Source: Ailurus styani (taxonomy: Eukaryota > Chordata > Mammalia > Carnivora > Ailuridae). Taken from it: a stretch of 64,000 bases of DNA. The notes beneath the pieces are model-generated. The model was given only the letters and a program-made list of their open reading frames with translations. It had not been told where the DNA came from and ran no database searches. Each line of letters begins with the position of its first letter. Position 1 is the stretch's first letter. The stretch is taken from contig LNAC01000374.1 of the NCBI GenBank assembly GCA_002007465.1, positions 1,517,637 to 1,581,636 on the forward strand, written 5' to 3'. Below are positions 34,313-46,723 of this stretch, piece by piece. A program made the position numbers and the translations under genes.

Positions 34313-35440
34313 TTTTGAAAAAAAAAAAATTGCCTTCTAAGTTGAAGATTTCCCTCTAAGCTTCAGAGCTGCCCTTGCCAGAGTGCAGATGTTTCTGGTA
34401 CCTGAGGTGAGGTTTGCTGTACGAAGTTGGTGGATAAAAATTAGAAAAACTTTACAGGAACAATAAACCTTTATTTTATGATTTGTGTTCCCAAGCTCTT
34501 CTTATTTTCATGATCAAATCAAATTATCTCAACTATTGTAAATATTGTCAACGAGTTCTGATTACTCTGCAACAGTGATTTAAGAACTCCCTGTGGAGAC
34601 CAGCTTCTGACTTGATGTAATTTATCCAGTATGGACCCTCACAAATTCAGTTTACTTTAAACCACTCATTGTCTAAGTCTTATCCAAATAAAAGATACGT
34701 TCTCAATGATTTTCTGTATATGTATGGATCGCCTTACTACCATCTTGCACTTTTTGAGTGTATTCAGCTGTACACTATTTGGAGTGAAATCTGGACCATC
34801 TTCAACTTGCCATGCCTGCTCCCTTCCCAATCAATGATGCTACAGGAATATGCCTGCTTGGTCCATAGGAAGCCATCATCACCCATGAGTGTTGAAGTGC
34901 TCTTTTATAAAAGCAAATTCTTTCTGCCATTTTCATGACTGGTAAGAGAAGCTGAAATATTAGCTGTTAATATCATACACATTTTGTTCTGAAGAAAAGT
35001 AAAAGGTTATTGGGTCCTGGGCACTTCCCCAAACTCAAACATCCTTTGTACTAAAAAAACACCAGCGATCTCAGCTACACTTTTTCCCCAGTTCTGTTTG
35101 GTGATTTGGCAGGCCTTGACCTTTAGTAAAAATCTACAGTCTCTCTTGAGCAGAAAAACAGCTGAGAAGAAAAACTGGTCTTTCACAAAGCAGAAGGAAA
35201 ATAGTATCTCTAGAATGGACATAAAAGAATGAAATAGATAAAACATGCATTTGGTTATGTATTATTGACATGACTGATGAAGACGAGACAATGAATTGAA
35301 TTCTTTCAATGCAAAGATCGAGGAAGTGAAGCAAAGGACATCTAGTTTGTGCATAAATAGTGAGGTGTTAGATTTGGTGCTGCTTGTTTCCCTTGTGAAG
35401 AAAGAAGGAAACGGCTGTGGGGAAGGATAGATAAATGTGA
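34313..35440. other. Unassigned DNA
   Basis: Frame 34669-34938 (89 codons) has no motif or splice context. Nothing recognised. Confidence 0.5.
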
Positions 35441-35444
35441 TGTA

Positions 35445-35494
<50 letters not shown>

Positions 35495-35630
35495 CATACA
35501 TACATACATATATATACTCTCTCTATATTTATATATAGTGAATATACACAATATATACTTAGCATGTTATATTATGTATGTATATAATATATATGGATAT
35601 GCACATATATGAACACACACATATAAAATT
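35441..35630. repeat. Compound (TG)n(TA)n(CATA)n microsatellite
   Basis: TG units pass to about 15 TA units (35463-35491), then CATA units, and then degenerate TA-rich DNA with scattered 'acacaca'. The frames read here on the minus strand (35262-35565) are repeat artefacts. Confidence 0.92.
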
Positions 35631-36580
35631 ACATGATAGGTTATAGATCTGCTTTCCTAGTTTGATCTTCTTTACCTTTGATGTAATTTGGTTCCAACTG
35701 GTGCTTTAAATAATGATTTGGCATAAGCCGGAATAAGAAAGATGCCCACTTCTGAAGAGCTTGATCCTAAAAATTGACTTGTTGAGGTTGGTTAGGGGTG
35801 GGATGGAAGAATCACTGAATGTTAGAAAGTTGGGTAGGAGAAGAGTTTTACTGATTGGATTAAAAAACTATCTGAGTGCTTATTATATTCAACATTTAGG
35901 TTAGACCGTCAGGTAGAAAATATGCCACTAAAAGGAATCACTTCCTTTGCAATCTGACCTGAAATATCTGATAGAAAATGAAAAGCCATTATGGCTTCCT
36001 GGTAGCAAGTCCAATTACAAATGACTCCAGAGCCCTCTGCAATGTGACCTGACTCTAAATGGTCCTTTAGGATTGTCATCCAGTCTGCTGGCCCTCTGCT
36101 TTCTGCCTACTCACATGTAATTGGGAAATGGAAGGTACTTATCTGTCTTGTTGATGGCCCTGTGCTCATTTGATAACAGTTGCTCCACAAGAGCACAAGA
36201 AGGAAAGTACATTCGCTGTAGCCATAAATTTACTCACTGGAGTGAGTAAATCATGGATATTGCAACTGGACAAATAGACATCGGGACGAGGGGGTAGGGG
36301 CAATAGGATTTCTTTCTTCTTAAAAAAAAAAGCAATAAAATAAACCTTTTCCTTCACCTTCTTTACTTGACTTCTATTACCTTATTCATGAAAAGTACAG
36401 ATAAAGAGAGAAATAGGGGAATAGCACTGAAGGAACAAGAAAGACACAAACACTCATATTCTCAGCAGAAGGGGAGTCTAAACTAAACATCAGGAGTAGA
36501 TTTCACTCTTTTGATCGAGTTATCCTTCAAGAATTCTATTGTCTGAAGTTCTCTCTTCTCGCTGTCCTGTCACTGCATCT
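35631..36580. other. Unassigned DNA upstream of the candidate exon
   Basis: No repeat family recognised; this may be relatively old single-copy DNA. Confidence 0.45.
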
Positions 36581-36585
36581 GAAAA

Positions 36586-36617
36586 TGCTCACAGTTTTTA
36601 TTTTTTTTCTCTGACAG
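36586..36617 (+). promoter_or_regulatory. Candidate branch point, polypyrimidine tract and 3' splice site
   Basis: tgctcac gives a yUnAy-type branch point with its A at 36591. It is followed by a T-rich tract and 'ctctgacag' ending at 36617, so the branch A is 26 nt from the AG. Confidence 0.45.
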
Positions 36618-36786
36618 TCAGGCTGGTAGGGAATCGAGGTGTATTCTGCAGTAGAATCCGGTGTGCCGTCCATTTCATGTTGGCCTGGTGAACGGCAGCT
36701 TTGTGAAGATTCACTGCCTGGGCCTGGCCTGGCCGAGGGAACAGATTCTCACAGTCTGAGCAGGCAGGAAAGGAGTCTGTTTAGAG
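36618..36786 (+). ncRNA. Candidate non-coding or UTR exon
   Basis: A 169-bp block lies between a strong-looking acceptor (ending 36617) and a consensus donor (gag|gtaagaa, 36784-36793). It is clearly more GC- and CpG-rich than the DNA around it (about six CpGs: at 'tcgagg', 'ccggtg', 'gccgtcc', 'aacggc', 'ggccgagg'). All three sense frames contain stops, so it would be a 5' UTR or lncRNA exon. No transposable element is recognised in it. I do not know the parent gene; no partner exon is identified in the window. It could instead be a conserved enhancer with chance splice signals. Confidence 0.35.
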
Positions 36787-37374
36787 GTAAGAATTGAATG
36801 TAGGGGTTTTATGTTTTTATACATTTTTTATGAGTTATAAAAAATAAATGAACACAAAACCACATCTGCAAATAATCAGACAGATTTAAAACCGTGTTTA
36901 GAGATTGAAGAGAAGAATTTTCACCTCAGCAAGCACCGAGGGGTGTTTTGTAAGAGTGCTGTCACAGCCATCAAAGCAAGGACTGCACATCTTTTATTAG
37001 CACTTCTGATTTCGAAAGCTGAAAAGCACTTTGACTCGTATGTGAAAATGAAAATCCCCAAACTAAAACCTCTTTCTTTTTAGTAATAAGTCTTTGTCTA
37101 CTTCTGAGGGTTGTTTTACATTTTTATTTTTTGGCATATTAGCAGTAAAACTCCTTCTCACAAACTGAAGCAAATGCCTTTATCTGTGTCTTGACAAAAA
37201 TGTTTCATTTCTTGAGAAAAAAGAGGAGTAGGATTAGGTGAATCTATAGGCAGTTGTTGCTTCAATAACCAGAAATTCTTTGAAGAATTCAAATCATTGT
37301 TTTCTAGTCAATATAGTATTAAAGCATCAGAATACTAATAATACAATCTGATAATTGGAAATCCTATAACCTTG
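36787..37374. other. Unassigned DNA downstream of the candidate exon
   Basis: No element recognised; low repeat content. Confidence 0.45.
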
Positions 37375-37550
37375 ATAAATCCTTTACAATTTAATCTTAC
37401 CAAATACCTGGCTTTCTTTCAAACACTGCTAAAATGGGCATTCTGAGTTTCATTTTACATCTGAAGTTTTGTAAGATGAAGGCCCTTGCCCAAAGCCACA
37501 GACAGAGCCGGGATTAAAATGATTGAGTCCTTACTCCTGGTCTTGCCTTT
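37375..37550 (-). repeat. MIR SINE (antisense, old)
   Basis: 'cctttacaatttaatctta', 'catttTacatctgaag'-like text, 'aaggcccttgcccaaagcc', 'acagagccgggattaaaatg' and 'ccttactcctggtctt' give antisense MIR order. Confidence 0.6.
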
Positions 37551-37769
37551 CTCTTCACTTGACAACACATCATCCAGCAAAGGAGCAAATCAATAATAAT
37601 GAAAACTTCCTCTTTCTCCCTGGAGGGTTAAAGAGAACAGGTTCACAGAGCAATATCTATAGCAGCGCTGGCTGCTTGTTGACCAAGATCTTAGCCATTT
37701 TGGTGTAGATCATAGGGCTATTTAGGACGGCTAGCCAGGGGATGAAAACGGCAGTAAATAATGAGAACT

Positions 37770-37885
37770 GCAGAGAGTACAGCCCTATGGGCTCAACATA
37801 GGCCATCTTAGCCCCGACACCGATTGGCTATGTGACTTTGGGCTAATCACACAATTCCTCTGTGCTTTATCTTGCCCACAAGCTA
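37770..37885 (+). repeat. MIR SINE fragment
   Basis: 'ggctatgtgactttgggcta', 'atcacacaattcctctgtgc' and 'tttatcttgcccac' match the MIR core. Confidence 0.55.
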
Positions 37886-38176
37886 GATGGGACATGGAGG
37901 CAGAACAATCTTGCTCTCCACAGTTGTGGTATTAAATCAGTCTCCGTGAACGACTTTCAAAACCCAGGTGCTGGGGGTGGTATTTTCTGTATTGATCTTC
38001 ATTTTAAATCAAGTTGGCATTTAGAAAATCTTTATTAGAGGATTTATTAACATCTAGCTTGTTTGGGATAAAGTATGATGGGTTTGAAAACAATAACAAG
38101 TGTAAATGAGATCAATATGTGGAGTGCAAAAATGAATTAAAGATTTTTAAATGCTGAAAGGGATTTTTAATTTTTT

Positions 38177-38413
38177 CCAGAATAGTAGCAGTTTATTTAT
38201 TTTTTATTTTTTTTAAAGATTTTATTTCTGTATCTGTCAGAGAGAGAGACAGTGAGAAAGGAAACACAAGCGGGGGGAGAGGGAGAAGCAGGCTTCCCAA
38301 TGAACAGGGAGCCTGATGTGGGGCTCAATCCCAGGACCTGGGATCATGACCTAAGCCAAAGGCAGACGCTTAATGACTAAGCCATCAAGGAGCCCCAGAA
38401 TAGTAGCAGTTTA
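38177..38413 (-). repeat. Carnivore SINE (antisense) with 19-bp TSD
   Basis: The body is about 38196-38394. The perfect TSD ccagaatagtagcagttta lies at 38177-38195 and 38395-38413. The head is mutated ('gactaagccatcaaggagc'). Confidence 0.92.
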
Positions 38414-40032
38414 GATGAAGTTTTAGCGTAACACAAATTTCCCTTAATCAAGTCCCTACCAATTCTCTCAGTACAGCCCCTTACAATTCACCCCACCCCA
38501 GATCTGTTAGTTGTCTTGGGTCTGCTGCTTATATTCAATTAGTCCCCCATTCCGGGGCTGTGCCTGCAAGCCTCCACTGGTGGACCATGGAACCGTTCAA
38601 CTGACAATTGCCATGTCCTTCTTTTGGTGGCAGCCTGCCCAGGGAGGCTCTCTCCCAGTGTTTGCTGTGGTTGAAATCCTCCCAAAGCTAAAGTTCTTTC
38701 AAATGATCCCAAATGTTAACTATTTCCTTTCAGCCTCCATAGAATTCCATGGGTAATGATTCCTTAGTCTCTACCTCAAATTCTTCACTTTATTGGGAGT
38801 TAGAAAACATTCCCAATGTAGGTGTGGAGGCAGAGTGTGAAATCTTTTATTCTTATCTCTCTAATAATTTCATGCAAAATTCCTCCATTTTCCTTCAGCC
38901 AAAATGCACACTTGTGCTTTTCTACTTCAACAGAAGTCTGTACAGGGATTCTAGGACTCCCCAGCAGTTCCACAAATAATTATATTTTGAGTTCACAGTT
39001 GGATTTAGAGGGGATTTACCTCAAATATCATCATTTCCCCCTTTTCCTCATGCCTACAAAAAAAGGAAAAGTGGAAAAGGGGGGAAAAGGCCTTATGTTT
39101 AATAATTGATATTTAAAAACATTGTTTTCTCTTAAAATTGTAACTTGTAGTTCTCACTTCATTCTTTCCGGGATTTACTCATTTTGGCTTCTAGTAGTCA
39201 TATATGCCTAAAATAATTATTTAGGAAAGCAAAGAATATGGAGTTTGTTAGCTCGAGCTATATGAACGTTACAAAATTCAATTTTTTTTGATCTACAAAA
39301 ATAATTTCATGTGCGGTGGTCTAAGTACTTCTACTCTTCCTGAAAAATTGCTTCCTTTCTAAAGTCCTCCATTCAACAACAAACAACAACAAGAATTTAC
39401 CTGTGGTTAAAAAATAATTGCCTTATTCAGGTTAGATGGACTGAATTAGTCATCCAACTGTGACCTTATCACTTAGAATATTTGATTAAGGTTTTTGGCC
39501 AAAAAGCACATATTTACTAATCACTCAATTTAGGCATTGTCAGGTCTTGCCTGTGCAGAAGTGCCTGGAACTATCACCGATGTATAGAAAGTATATTTTG
39601 TTAATTCTCTGTTTTATATAGAACCTCAGGTCTGAACAGGACATAACAGAGCATTGAACTCAAATATTTCATTTTTCAAAGGAGAAGCTCCAGGGCAAAG
39701 AGGATTATTGCTCAGTTCAAAGCAACTCAACTCTAACAGTTGGTCAGATGAGGCAAGGGGGTGGGGAAAGGGTGAAGTTGAAGGATTATGGGAATCAGTA
39801 GTCAGTGGCAAAGAAGGGAGCCTACAAGTGTTGCCTAGAAATATACAAGTTGATATAAATTATATAGTCCGTATATATTCCCACCATTACCAAGCTATAG
39901 CAGACATAGGTAGGGTCACTCCTCCACTCTCAAACATGTCCACGCCCCACCTCAGATTTCACAGTATCACTGTATGATTTATTCTGCACTTCAATACCTT
40001 GGATATTCATTCTGGTATCACTGAGACTATAT
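38414..40032. other. Unassigned DNA
   Basis: No recognised element. Frames of 76-107 codons (38511-38756, 38822-39109, 39654-39977) have no domain and no splice context. Polypurine run at 39057-39090. Confidence 0.45.
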
Positions 40033-40253
40033 AAAAATGTAGTGGGGCGCCTGGGTGGCTCAGTTGGTTAAGTGTCCAACTCTTGATTTCAGCCCAAGTC
40101 ATGATCTCAGGGTTGTGGGATCGAGCCCTGCATCGGGGTCTATGCTCAGTGCATAGTCTGCTTGTTCCTCTCCCTCTGCTCCTTCCCCCCCCTTTCCCTC
40201 TGTTTCTCGCTCTCTCAAATAATGAAGAAATAAAATATTTTTAAAAATGTTGT
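40033..40253 (+). repeat. Carnivore SINE with 11-bp TSD
   Basis: The body is 40044-40242, from 'ggggcgcctgggtggctcag' to 'caaataatgaagaaataaaa'. The TSD is aaaaatgtagt against aaaaatgttgt. The 'aactcttgatttcagc' variant marks an older subfamily. Confidence 0.92.
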
Positions 40254-41604
40254 ACTTATCCAAAGAGCAGCAGAGAGAGTCCTACAATGTTGAGTAGTAG
40301 AAAACTGTAGCATCTGTAGTTAGAACTGATGAAGTCATGTCTCAGGACAAAGATAATTTGACATCTGACCTTTTACATATTTGCTATTGAATGTTGGTGG
40401 CTTGGGTTTCACAATTGTATGAGCATAAATAAATTTTAGTTAGGTGGAAAATGGGAGCATAAAGAGTGTAGGTCTGCTTGGGCCATGAGCAAGCCAGGTA
40501 GAAAGAGAAAAATGTGGCAGTGAGTACTCAGAGTACTAATGATAGTTCATGGTGGTTTTCTGGTTTCTAGAAATAAAATGCTCAGAAGGATTCTGAGTCC
40601 CTTTTGGTTGGGCTCAAGACGAGTCCTAAAATATTGTCCCTTCCTTCTTTTGACAGAAAACTTAAAATATGATTTTCTGAATGGTGTTTTTTAAAGAAAT
40701 TATTATCTTGCTTATTTATCTTCTTTGTAACTCTTAGACCTGCCACAGTCATATCTCACAAAGTTTTCTCTCCACCTATTTTATTGTCAATATAATATTG
40801 CCTCAAAATCTTCATTCAGTAGGTAGGATTTTTCTCTTTTTTTTTGTGAAGTCCTTTTCCTATAGCCTTCCATCCTCATCTCTGCTGTGTTTCTGCAATT
40901 GCTGTTACTTGCCTAAGATATGCGATAAGTTAAACCTGCTGGAATGTGGGCATTGTGGACCTAACAAGCTGGAGCTGTCAGTTGCCGTGGATTCTGGGAT
41001 GATTCCAGCAGCCTGTCTGCTCATTTTCAAAAGAAAACACATTATCAGCAGAGTTGAAGCTGGTCTCCTTAGAAAAATAAACAAATCTCTGACTGCTCTT
41101 ATAAAACTCACAGATCTTGTCAGAGTAAGCTCGATGTTGCTGACAGATCATCAGAGGGTACATGTGTGAAAACAAATGTGGGAAGGGATTGGTGTGTGGC
41201 TTTTCATGGGGGTGACATAGTTCTCACCAGATTGGGAGACAAAGTGGAATCCATTTTATACTCAACTTTGGCTGAAACCCAGTAGTGCTAGATTTTAAAA
41301 GAGCAGGGATTAACTTACTAAGACTTATCACCTCTTCTCTTCAACCCATATCTATAGATTCTAGAAAAGTGTCATCACTTTTTTTAAATCAGTTAATACC
41401 ATATCTTGTTCTTACTTAAGTATGTTACTATCTATCCCCGTGGTTTGCATTAGTTCTGCTAGAGCAATAGGACATGATTTAGACTGCTGTGCTACTTGGA
41501 CATTAACTAGATTTATGCCTAGTACAGAGTAAATGGTTTTGATTCACCAAAGGATGGCTTTAAGGGCTTATTGGTGGTTATTTAAAATATAAGCCTACAC
41601 ATAC
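40254..41604. other. Unassigned DNA, no gene supported
   Basis: Contains the 123-codon frame 40798-41169. It has no recognised domain or convincing splice signals, and an opposite-strand frame of 65-68 codons overlaps it. Confidence 0.45.
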
Positions 41605-41830
41605 ATGGAGTCAGGCTCACTTGTGCTATGTAAAGACTGTGTGACTTGGGCAACTTATCTATTTTTTTTAGAGCTCTGGTTTCAACTTCAGTAAGGTGGG
41701 GATAATAATACCAATTTTGCAATCTATTGTTAGGATTAGAGAGGTCCTGAGTTAAAATAAAACAAACACACAGAAACTTCTTTTGTGCTTGGCACATAAT
41801 AGGTACTTAATGGTAGTCACTATACGTAAT
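41605..41830 (+). repeat. MIR SINE (old)
   Basis: 'gactgtgtgacttgggcaac', 'ggtttcaacttcagtaagg', 'tggggataataataccaat', 'gttaggattagagag' and 'gtgcttggcacataatagg' are in MIR order. Confidence 0.7.
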
Positions 41831-43592
41831 AACAGCAACAACAACAAAACAACAGCAACACTATCAACAATTTATTGAGAACCTAGGCATTAGAATTCAA
41901 TGACGAAAGACACTGCACTCAAAAGTTTAGGAATTTACAGCTTTGTAGCTCAGATATATCTTGAGCCATTTCCACATTTTAAGCTACTGGAAGTACCACA
42001 AGATATTCCTCGTAATTCCTGTGTAACAAAATCCCAAGGCATGAACCTCAGAATTTAATCATAAGGCCATATATAGAGGTATCAATAGAAATAATCTGCC
42101 AAAAGGCTTTGGCTCTAGTAAACGAAAGTATCTTTGGAAAAAAAAATCACTTTATAGATGTGTTGCCCGGGTTTTCACAGAATATTAGTTTCAGAATGAC
42201 TGTATTCCTACGATCTAAAAATGTGATTGAAGGACAGAGTTTCAAAATTGTGTCAGTGAGACAGATTTCAGGCTTTGTAATCTCCAAATCTTCTGCCATC
42301 CATTATTGTTCACTGCTTATCTTTTCTTTGTTTCTTTTCACTGGAAGGATGAATGTTTCAAACAATACACAAGACGACGTATAATTACTCATCAGTGATT
42401 TAGAATAATGAAAGCTGCTTTTAGATATCCATCAGAGACTTATGATATCAACAGGCTTGTACATTTAGAGATTTTTTAAAAAAACATAGATAAAATTGAG
42501 TATTTTATCTTATGTACAGTTTTCTATTAAAGTGATAACATCTATTAGAAGAAAGTAAACCCAATGCACGGGTTAAAAATTGAAAAATGTAATTAAATTA
42601 TATTCTTGCTTTGCTCATTTTTCATAAATGAATTTAATTTAGTAAGACATTTTTCTTTGACAGAAGGAAAAACTAAATTTATCCAGGACAAAAAAAGTAT
42701 TAAGGGGACCTATATTACTGCTTAGCTTTAATATTGGTGATTTTAAAGTGGTCTTAGTACATCTATGTATGTTGTCAATAATCACATTATTGAGACCACC
42801 TTAGTCTGAATATATGTAAAGTCTTTGTGGGACATTTCTGGGGTATGATATATTTTAATAACTTCCATCAGTATTCCTGAAAAGGTACAAAATAAGGTAC
42901 TCTAGTTGTTCTGCACGGTTTAATTAAACCCATCACACAGTTAATTGAATATGTAAATATTTTATTGTGCAATAAACTTCACACAAGGAACTCTTCTAAC
43001 AGTTGGTAATATTGAACTTGGTGACACTGCAGGTTCATCAGAGAGCTAATCTATGTGAATGATGGTGTCTCTTCAAAGGAACAATGAGCTTAAAATAGAA
43101 ATAAAAGTAACCTGAAAGACTGCTTAGAGCTTGAATTGGACTCTTTCCTTGAACTACTTCTGATTTATACCTATTTCTTTTTCAGAGTGTAATTGTAATT
43201 CTTAGCATCTCTGCATTTCCCAGATAAAAAATAGCAGTATGGTATTAGAGGCACAAATGTCTTTATAAAGAAAAAAAATCCTGCCCTCATTGAATTACAG
43301 CCTAATTTAAGGGACTTTCACCTACACATCTGGATATGTGGTGTTTTTTTTCAGATAGATAACTAAAAAGTAACAAAGATATCTTTGTTTTTATCAACCT
43401 AGGTCTCTGTCCTACAACTATCATTCACTTCTTTAATTGAACTTAATAAAGAATATTCTTTGGATCGCAAAACGGAAACCAGTGTTAGACTTGTCTTATT
43501 TTAGTAATTCTTTTCTGTACTATCTCTTACTTTTTTTAGCACCCAAATTTTGGATAGTGCTTGTAATCCTGAAACCCATCAGATGGTACCAT
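41831..43592. other. Unassigned AT-rich DNA
   Basis: An (AAC)n-like imperfect tract lies near 41831-41868. No other element or gene signal seen. Confidence 0.5.
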
Positions 43593-43641
43593 CTTCAGAG
43601 ATGGTTTATTTTATTTTTTTAAAGATTTTATTTATTTATTT

Positions 43642-43689
<48 letters not shown>

Positions 43690-43854
43690 TCACAAGGAGA
43701 CAGAGAGGCAGGCAGAGAGAGAGGGGAAGCAGGCTCCCCGTTGGGCAGAGAGCCCCATGCGGGACTTGATTCCAGAACCCTGGGATCATGACCTGAGCCA
43801 AAGGCAGAGGCTTAACCCACTGAGCCACCCAGGTGCCCCTTCAGTGATGCTTTA
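43593..43854 (-). repeat. Mustelid-type SINE (antisense) with (GA)n expansion
   Basis: The body is 43609-43838. A pure (AG)n run of about 22 units occupies 43645-43688. Imperfect 16-bp TSD cttcagagatggttta (43593-43608) against cttcagtgatgcttta (43839-43854). The 101-codon frame here is an artefact. Confidence 0.93.
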
Positions 43855-44474
43855 ACTCCTACCTGTGCTACAAACAACTGGTAATTCTGCCAACATGCTT
43901 TGTGGGGGAAACAGAGCTCAGGAAAGTGAATGCTCAAAAGAAGAGATGCCAATTTTCAGTTGCAGAATATATTGGAAGTTACAGACTCTCAGTTCCTTTC
44001 AGTCTGCTGTGCTTATATTAGAGATTGAAGGGGCCTCTTTTTGTCTGCCATTCATCCTCTTACTTACTTACTGTGTGCCTCCGGCTTGTATTTTAATATC
44101 ACATATAGTTTTGCATTAAAGTTTTCATATGTAATTCAACAGATAGCATGGAAGCACTGATCTTATTTCCAAACTGATAACATTTGGAGTTCCTCTACAG
44201 AGTGACCACATTGTGGCTAAAGCTATAATATGCAACTGTCATTGTATTGGTAACTGTTTTGTAGGCTGCATGATGTTTGTTGAAAAATCATCCCCTTTCA
44301 GACAATGTATCTTGTAGCCTTTCACAGTTTGGTTCAAAATCAAGCACAGACAAGCAAGACATATAAGAAGGAGTTATCATTCAAATTTTAACATGGTTTC
44401 AACAAGGTCTTAGGGGTCTTGATCTAACCATTGATAGAGAGATATAAATATAGAACATAGTCATTCTTGGGAAA
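43855..44474. other. Unassigned DNA
   Basis: No element or gene recognised. Confidence 0.5.
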
Positions 44475-44625
44475 AATCACTGTGCAATCATTAAGTCTTG
44501 GTTGCTAGTCTATAAAATAGTACTCATATTGTAGAAATGTTGAGAGCATTAAAAAGACAATCAATTTAAAGAACTGAACCAGTTTCAGGCATATAATGAC
44601 TAATAGATGTTATTGTTATTACTCT
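44475..44625 (+). repeat. MIR SINE fragment (old)
   Basis: 'gtctataaaatagtactcat', 'gaaatgttgagagcatt' and 'gtttcaggcatataatgac' suggest a MIR 3' half. Confidence 0.4.
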
Positions 44626-45669
44626 ATTTCAATCTTTCTGGAAATAGAATTTCCAACTTGCTTGAATCTAGCAGAACTTGAGCTAAAAATTCTTCCCTCC
44701 TCCCACCAACTCCTCCCCCCACCTCCATTTCCAGCAGTTTGTCTTGTATTTCTTCTTAGATTTGCAGGCTGGGATTCATTTTGCTCTCAGAATGCTTGAT
44801 GAACTAGGAAATATTAATAAAGCTGCTTCTTATTCACCTACTCAATGTCAAAATGTAGCAGACTGATTAAAGAGAAAGAAGACATGAATAAAATGACAGA
44901 ATACACATTAAATTTTAATCACTACAGGTTCATCTAAGACATGTACCTGACATGCTGAAAGGAATTATATTTAGGTCAGGGAGATGGCAATGTTGTTTAA
45001 GAAGCTGGTTGAATTCATCCAGTTAGTGGAAAGGTAGTGGCAGGATTAGGGCATGAAGAATATGGATATCTTTCTGCTTCTTAATCGTTTAGACTTTTTA
45101 AGTCCCAAACAAAGCTGGGTGGCATTTTGATGTGAATATCTTTGGCATAAAAATGCATATGAAATTAAAAAAGAAAAAAAAACCTACTGGAGTAGAATCC
45201 CTTGGCATCTATACAATTTAACTGAAGAAAAGTCCCTAGAAAGTCTGTGGGGGCAGAGATACCTGAGATAGCCCCTATCTGTCAGAAACAAGTGATAAGA
45301 TGAATTCAAGTGACAAAATGTTTATTATAGAATGCTAGGTTATCGATTAGTGTGAAATTGTATGGGTTTCTTTGCCATGTCATTTAATTTATTCTTCAAA
45401 GAAACTGACATGTTTGTCAGAATGAGGTATAAAGCTATTTTAACTGTCTACCTAAAAGTGTTCCAATTTCTCATCATAAAATTTAATGGGGTCCCACAAA
45501 TGAACCCAACTCGCCTTCCTGTCCACTTCTCTTGTTTACAAGTTCAGTAATTTATTTACCCATCAGAGTACCACTGTTCTGACACCCACCCCTTCATTTG
45601 GGGGAGGATGGGGATGAGTAGGGGCATGTTAGAAAAACCCACCCCTATTTTATTATCAAAGTGTGTGTA
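44626..45669. other. Unassigned DNA
   Basis: No element or gene recognised. Confidence 0.5.
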
Positions 45670-45959
45670 ACACTCAAGGTTCAACTCAAATATTATCTCA
45701 TTTTAAAATTGCTTCTCCTCTCTTCTCCATTTATCTTCTAGGAAAAGAGTAAGTAGTCTCTTTTTTTAAGCTTTTTGAGCTTTTTTTTAATCATTTTGAA
45801 CTTATTACTTTCCATATTTTATAATATTTATCAATATACATTCCTCACTAATCTCTAAAATAATGTGTTCCTGAAGAGCAAGGGACTTTGTCTTTTCATT
45901 ATTGTAGACATCGTAGGACTCTGCTTACTACCTTCCTAACAAAATCACTCATTCTTATA
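45670..45959 (+). repeat. L2 LINE 3' fragment (old)
   Basis: 'caactcaaatattatctc' and 'tcctgaagagcaagggactt' followed by 'tgtctttTcattattg'-type text match an L2 3' end. Confidence 0.5.
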
Positions 45960-46690
45960 TTCATCTCCTAATTCACTTATTTACTCTACAAACTCATTAT
46001 GTTTTATGAATGTTTCAAGTCCCTGTGGATATTAAGTTGAAAGGGAAGGAGAAAGAAAGAGAGAGGCCCAGTTACAGAGACGAAAACAGAGGCCGAGAGT
46101 TCTCATTCTAAAGAGCTAATGCTCTAGGGAGACAACGGTATATACTGTCTTGTGAGGTTTAAGTGCAATGATATTTGAGATAGGCAAATAGTTCAGTAAG
46201 ATAGGAACAAAGATATTCCTGAGAGATGGTAAGAGAGAAAGCTGAAGGATTAGAGATGTGGCAGGAAGCCCTGTATACTGTGTAGTACTCAGATTTTATC
46301 CTAGAGGTGATGGACATTTGCTGAAGAATTTTAAGTTCCAAAGTTATAGTCTCTAATTATGTGAAGGATGTTTCTTAGGAGTCTGATCATTGAGATAGTA
46401 AGTCCACTTAAAATATGGAGGTTGAATGCTAAACACAAATAATAAATAATAAAGCTGAATCTAAGACAGTAACAACAGTGATAGAAAGGAAGGAATAAAT
46501 TTGGTAGCTAATTTTCTGAATTTTTGACAAAGTCCAGTCATTGATTTGATATGAAAAGGATAGTGATGAAGGAATCAAGGATGACTCCTAGGTTCCTGGG
46601 TTAGGCAACTACATGGTAACATTAGAAGAGAAGGGAATATATAGCAGAAGGGGTGAGTTTGGGGGGAAAAAAGGAATTAGTTTTAAACTA
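45960..46690 (+). repeat. Unnamed ancient mammalian repeat, copy C
   Basis: 'gtgatggacatttgctgaag', 'gaatcaaggatgactcctag', 'gttcctgggttaggcaact' and 'ggtgagtttggggg' are in the order of a mammal-wide old repeat that I cannot name. Related to 28400-29230 and 30110-30604. Confidence 0.35.
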
Positions 46691-46698
46691 ACTGAGGG

Positions 46699-46723
46699 GT
46701 GTGTGTGTGTGTGTGTGTGTGTG
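46699..46723. repeat. (TG)n microsatellite
   Basis: About 12 GT units. Confidence 0.95.

Noticed and set aside
35262..35565. Overlapping Tyr-Ile and Thr-His rich frames
   Set aside because: Microsatellite translation, not protein.
40798..41169. 123-codon open frame as a gene or exon
   Set aside because: No domain, no splice signals at its edges, overlapping frame on the other strand; one such frame is expected by chance in 64 kb.
43550..43855. 101-codon frame with long Arg-Glu run
   Set aside because: The run is the (GA)n tract of a SINE.
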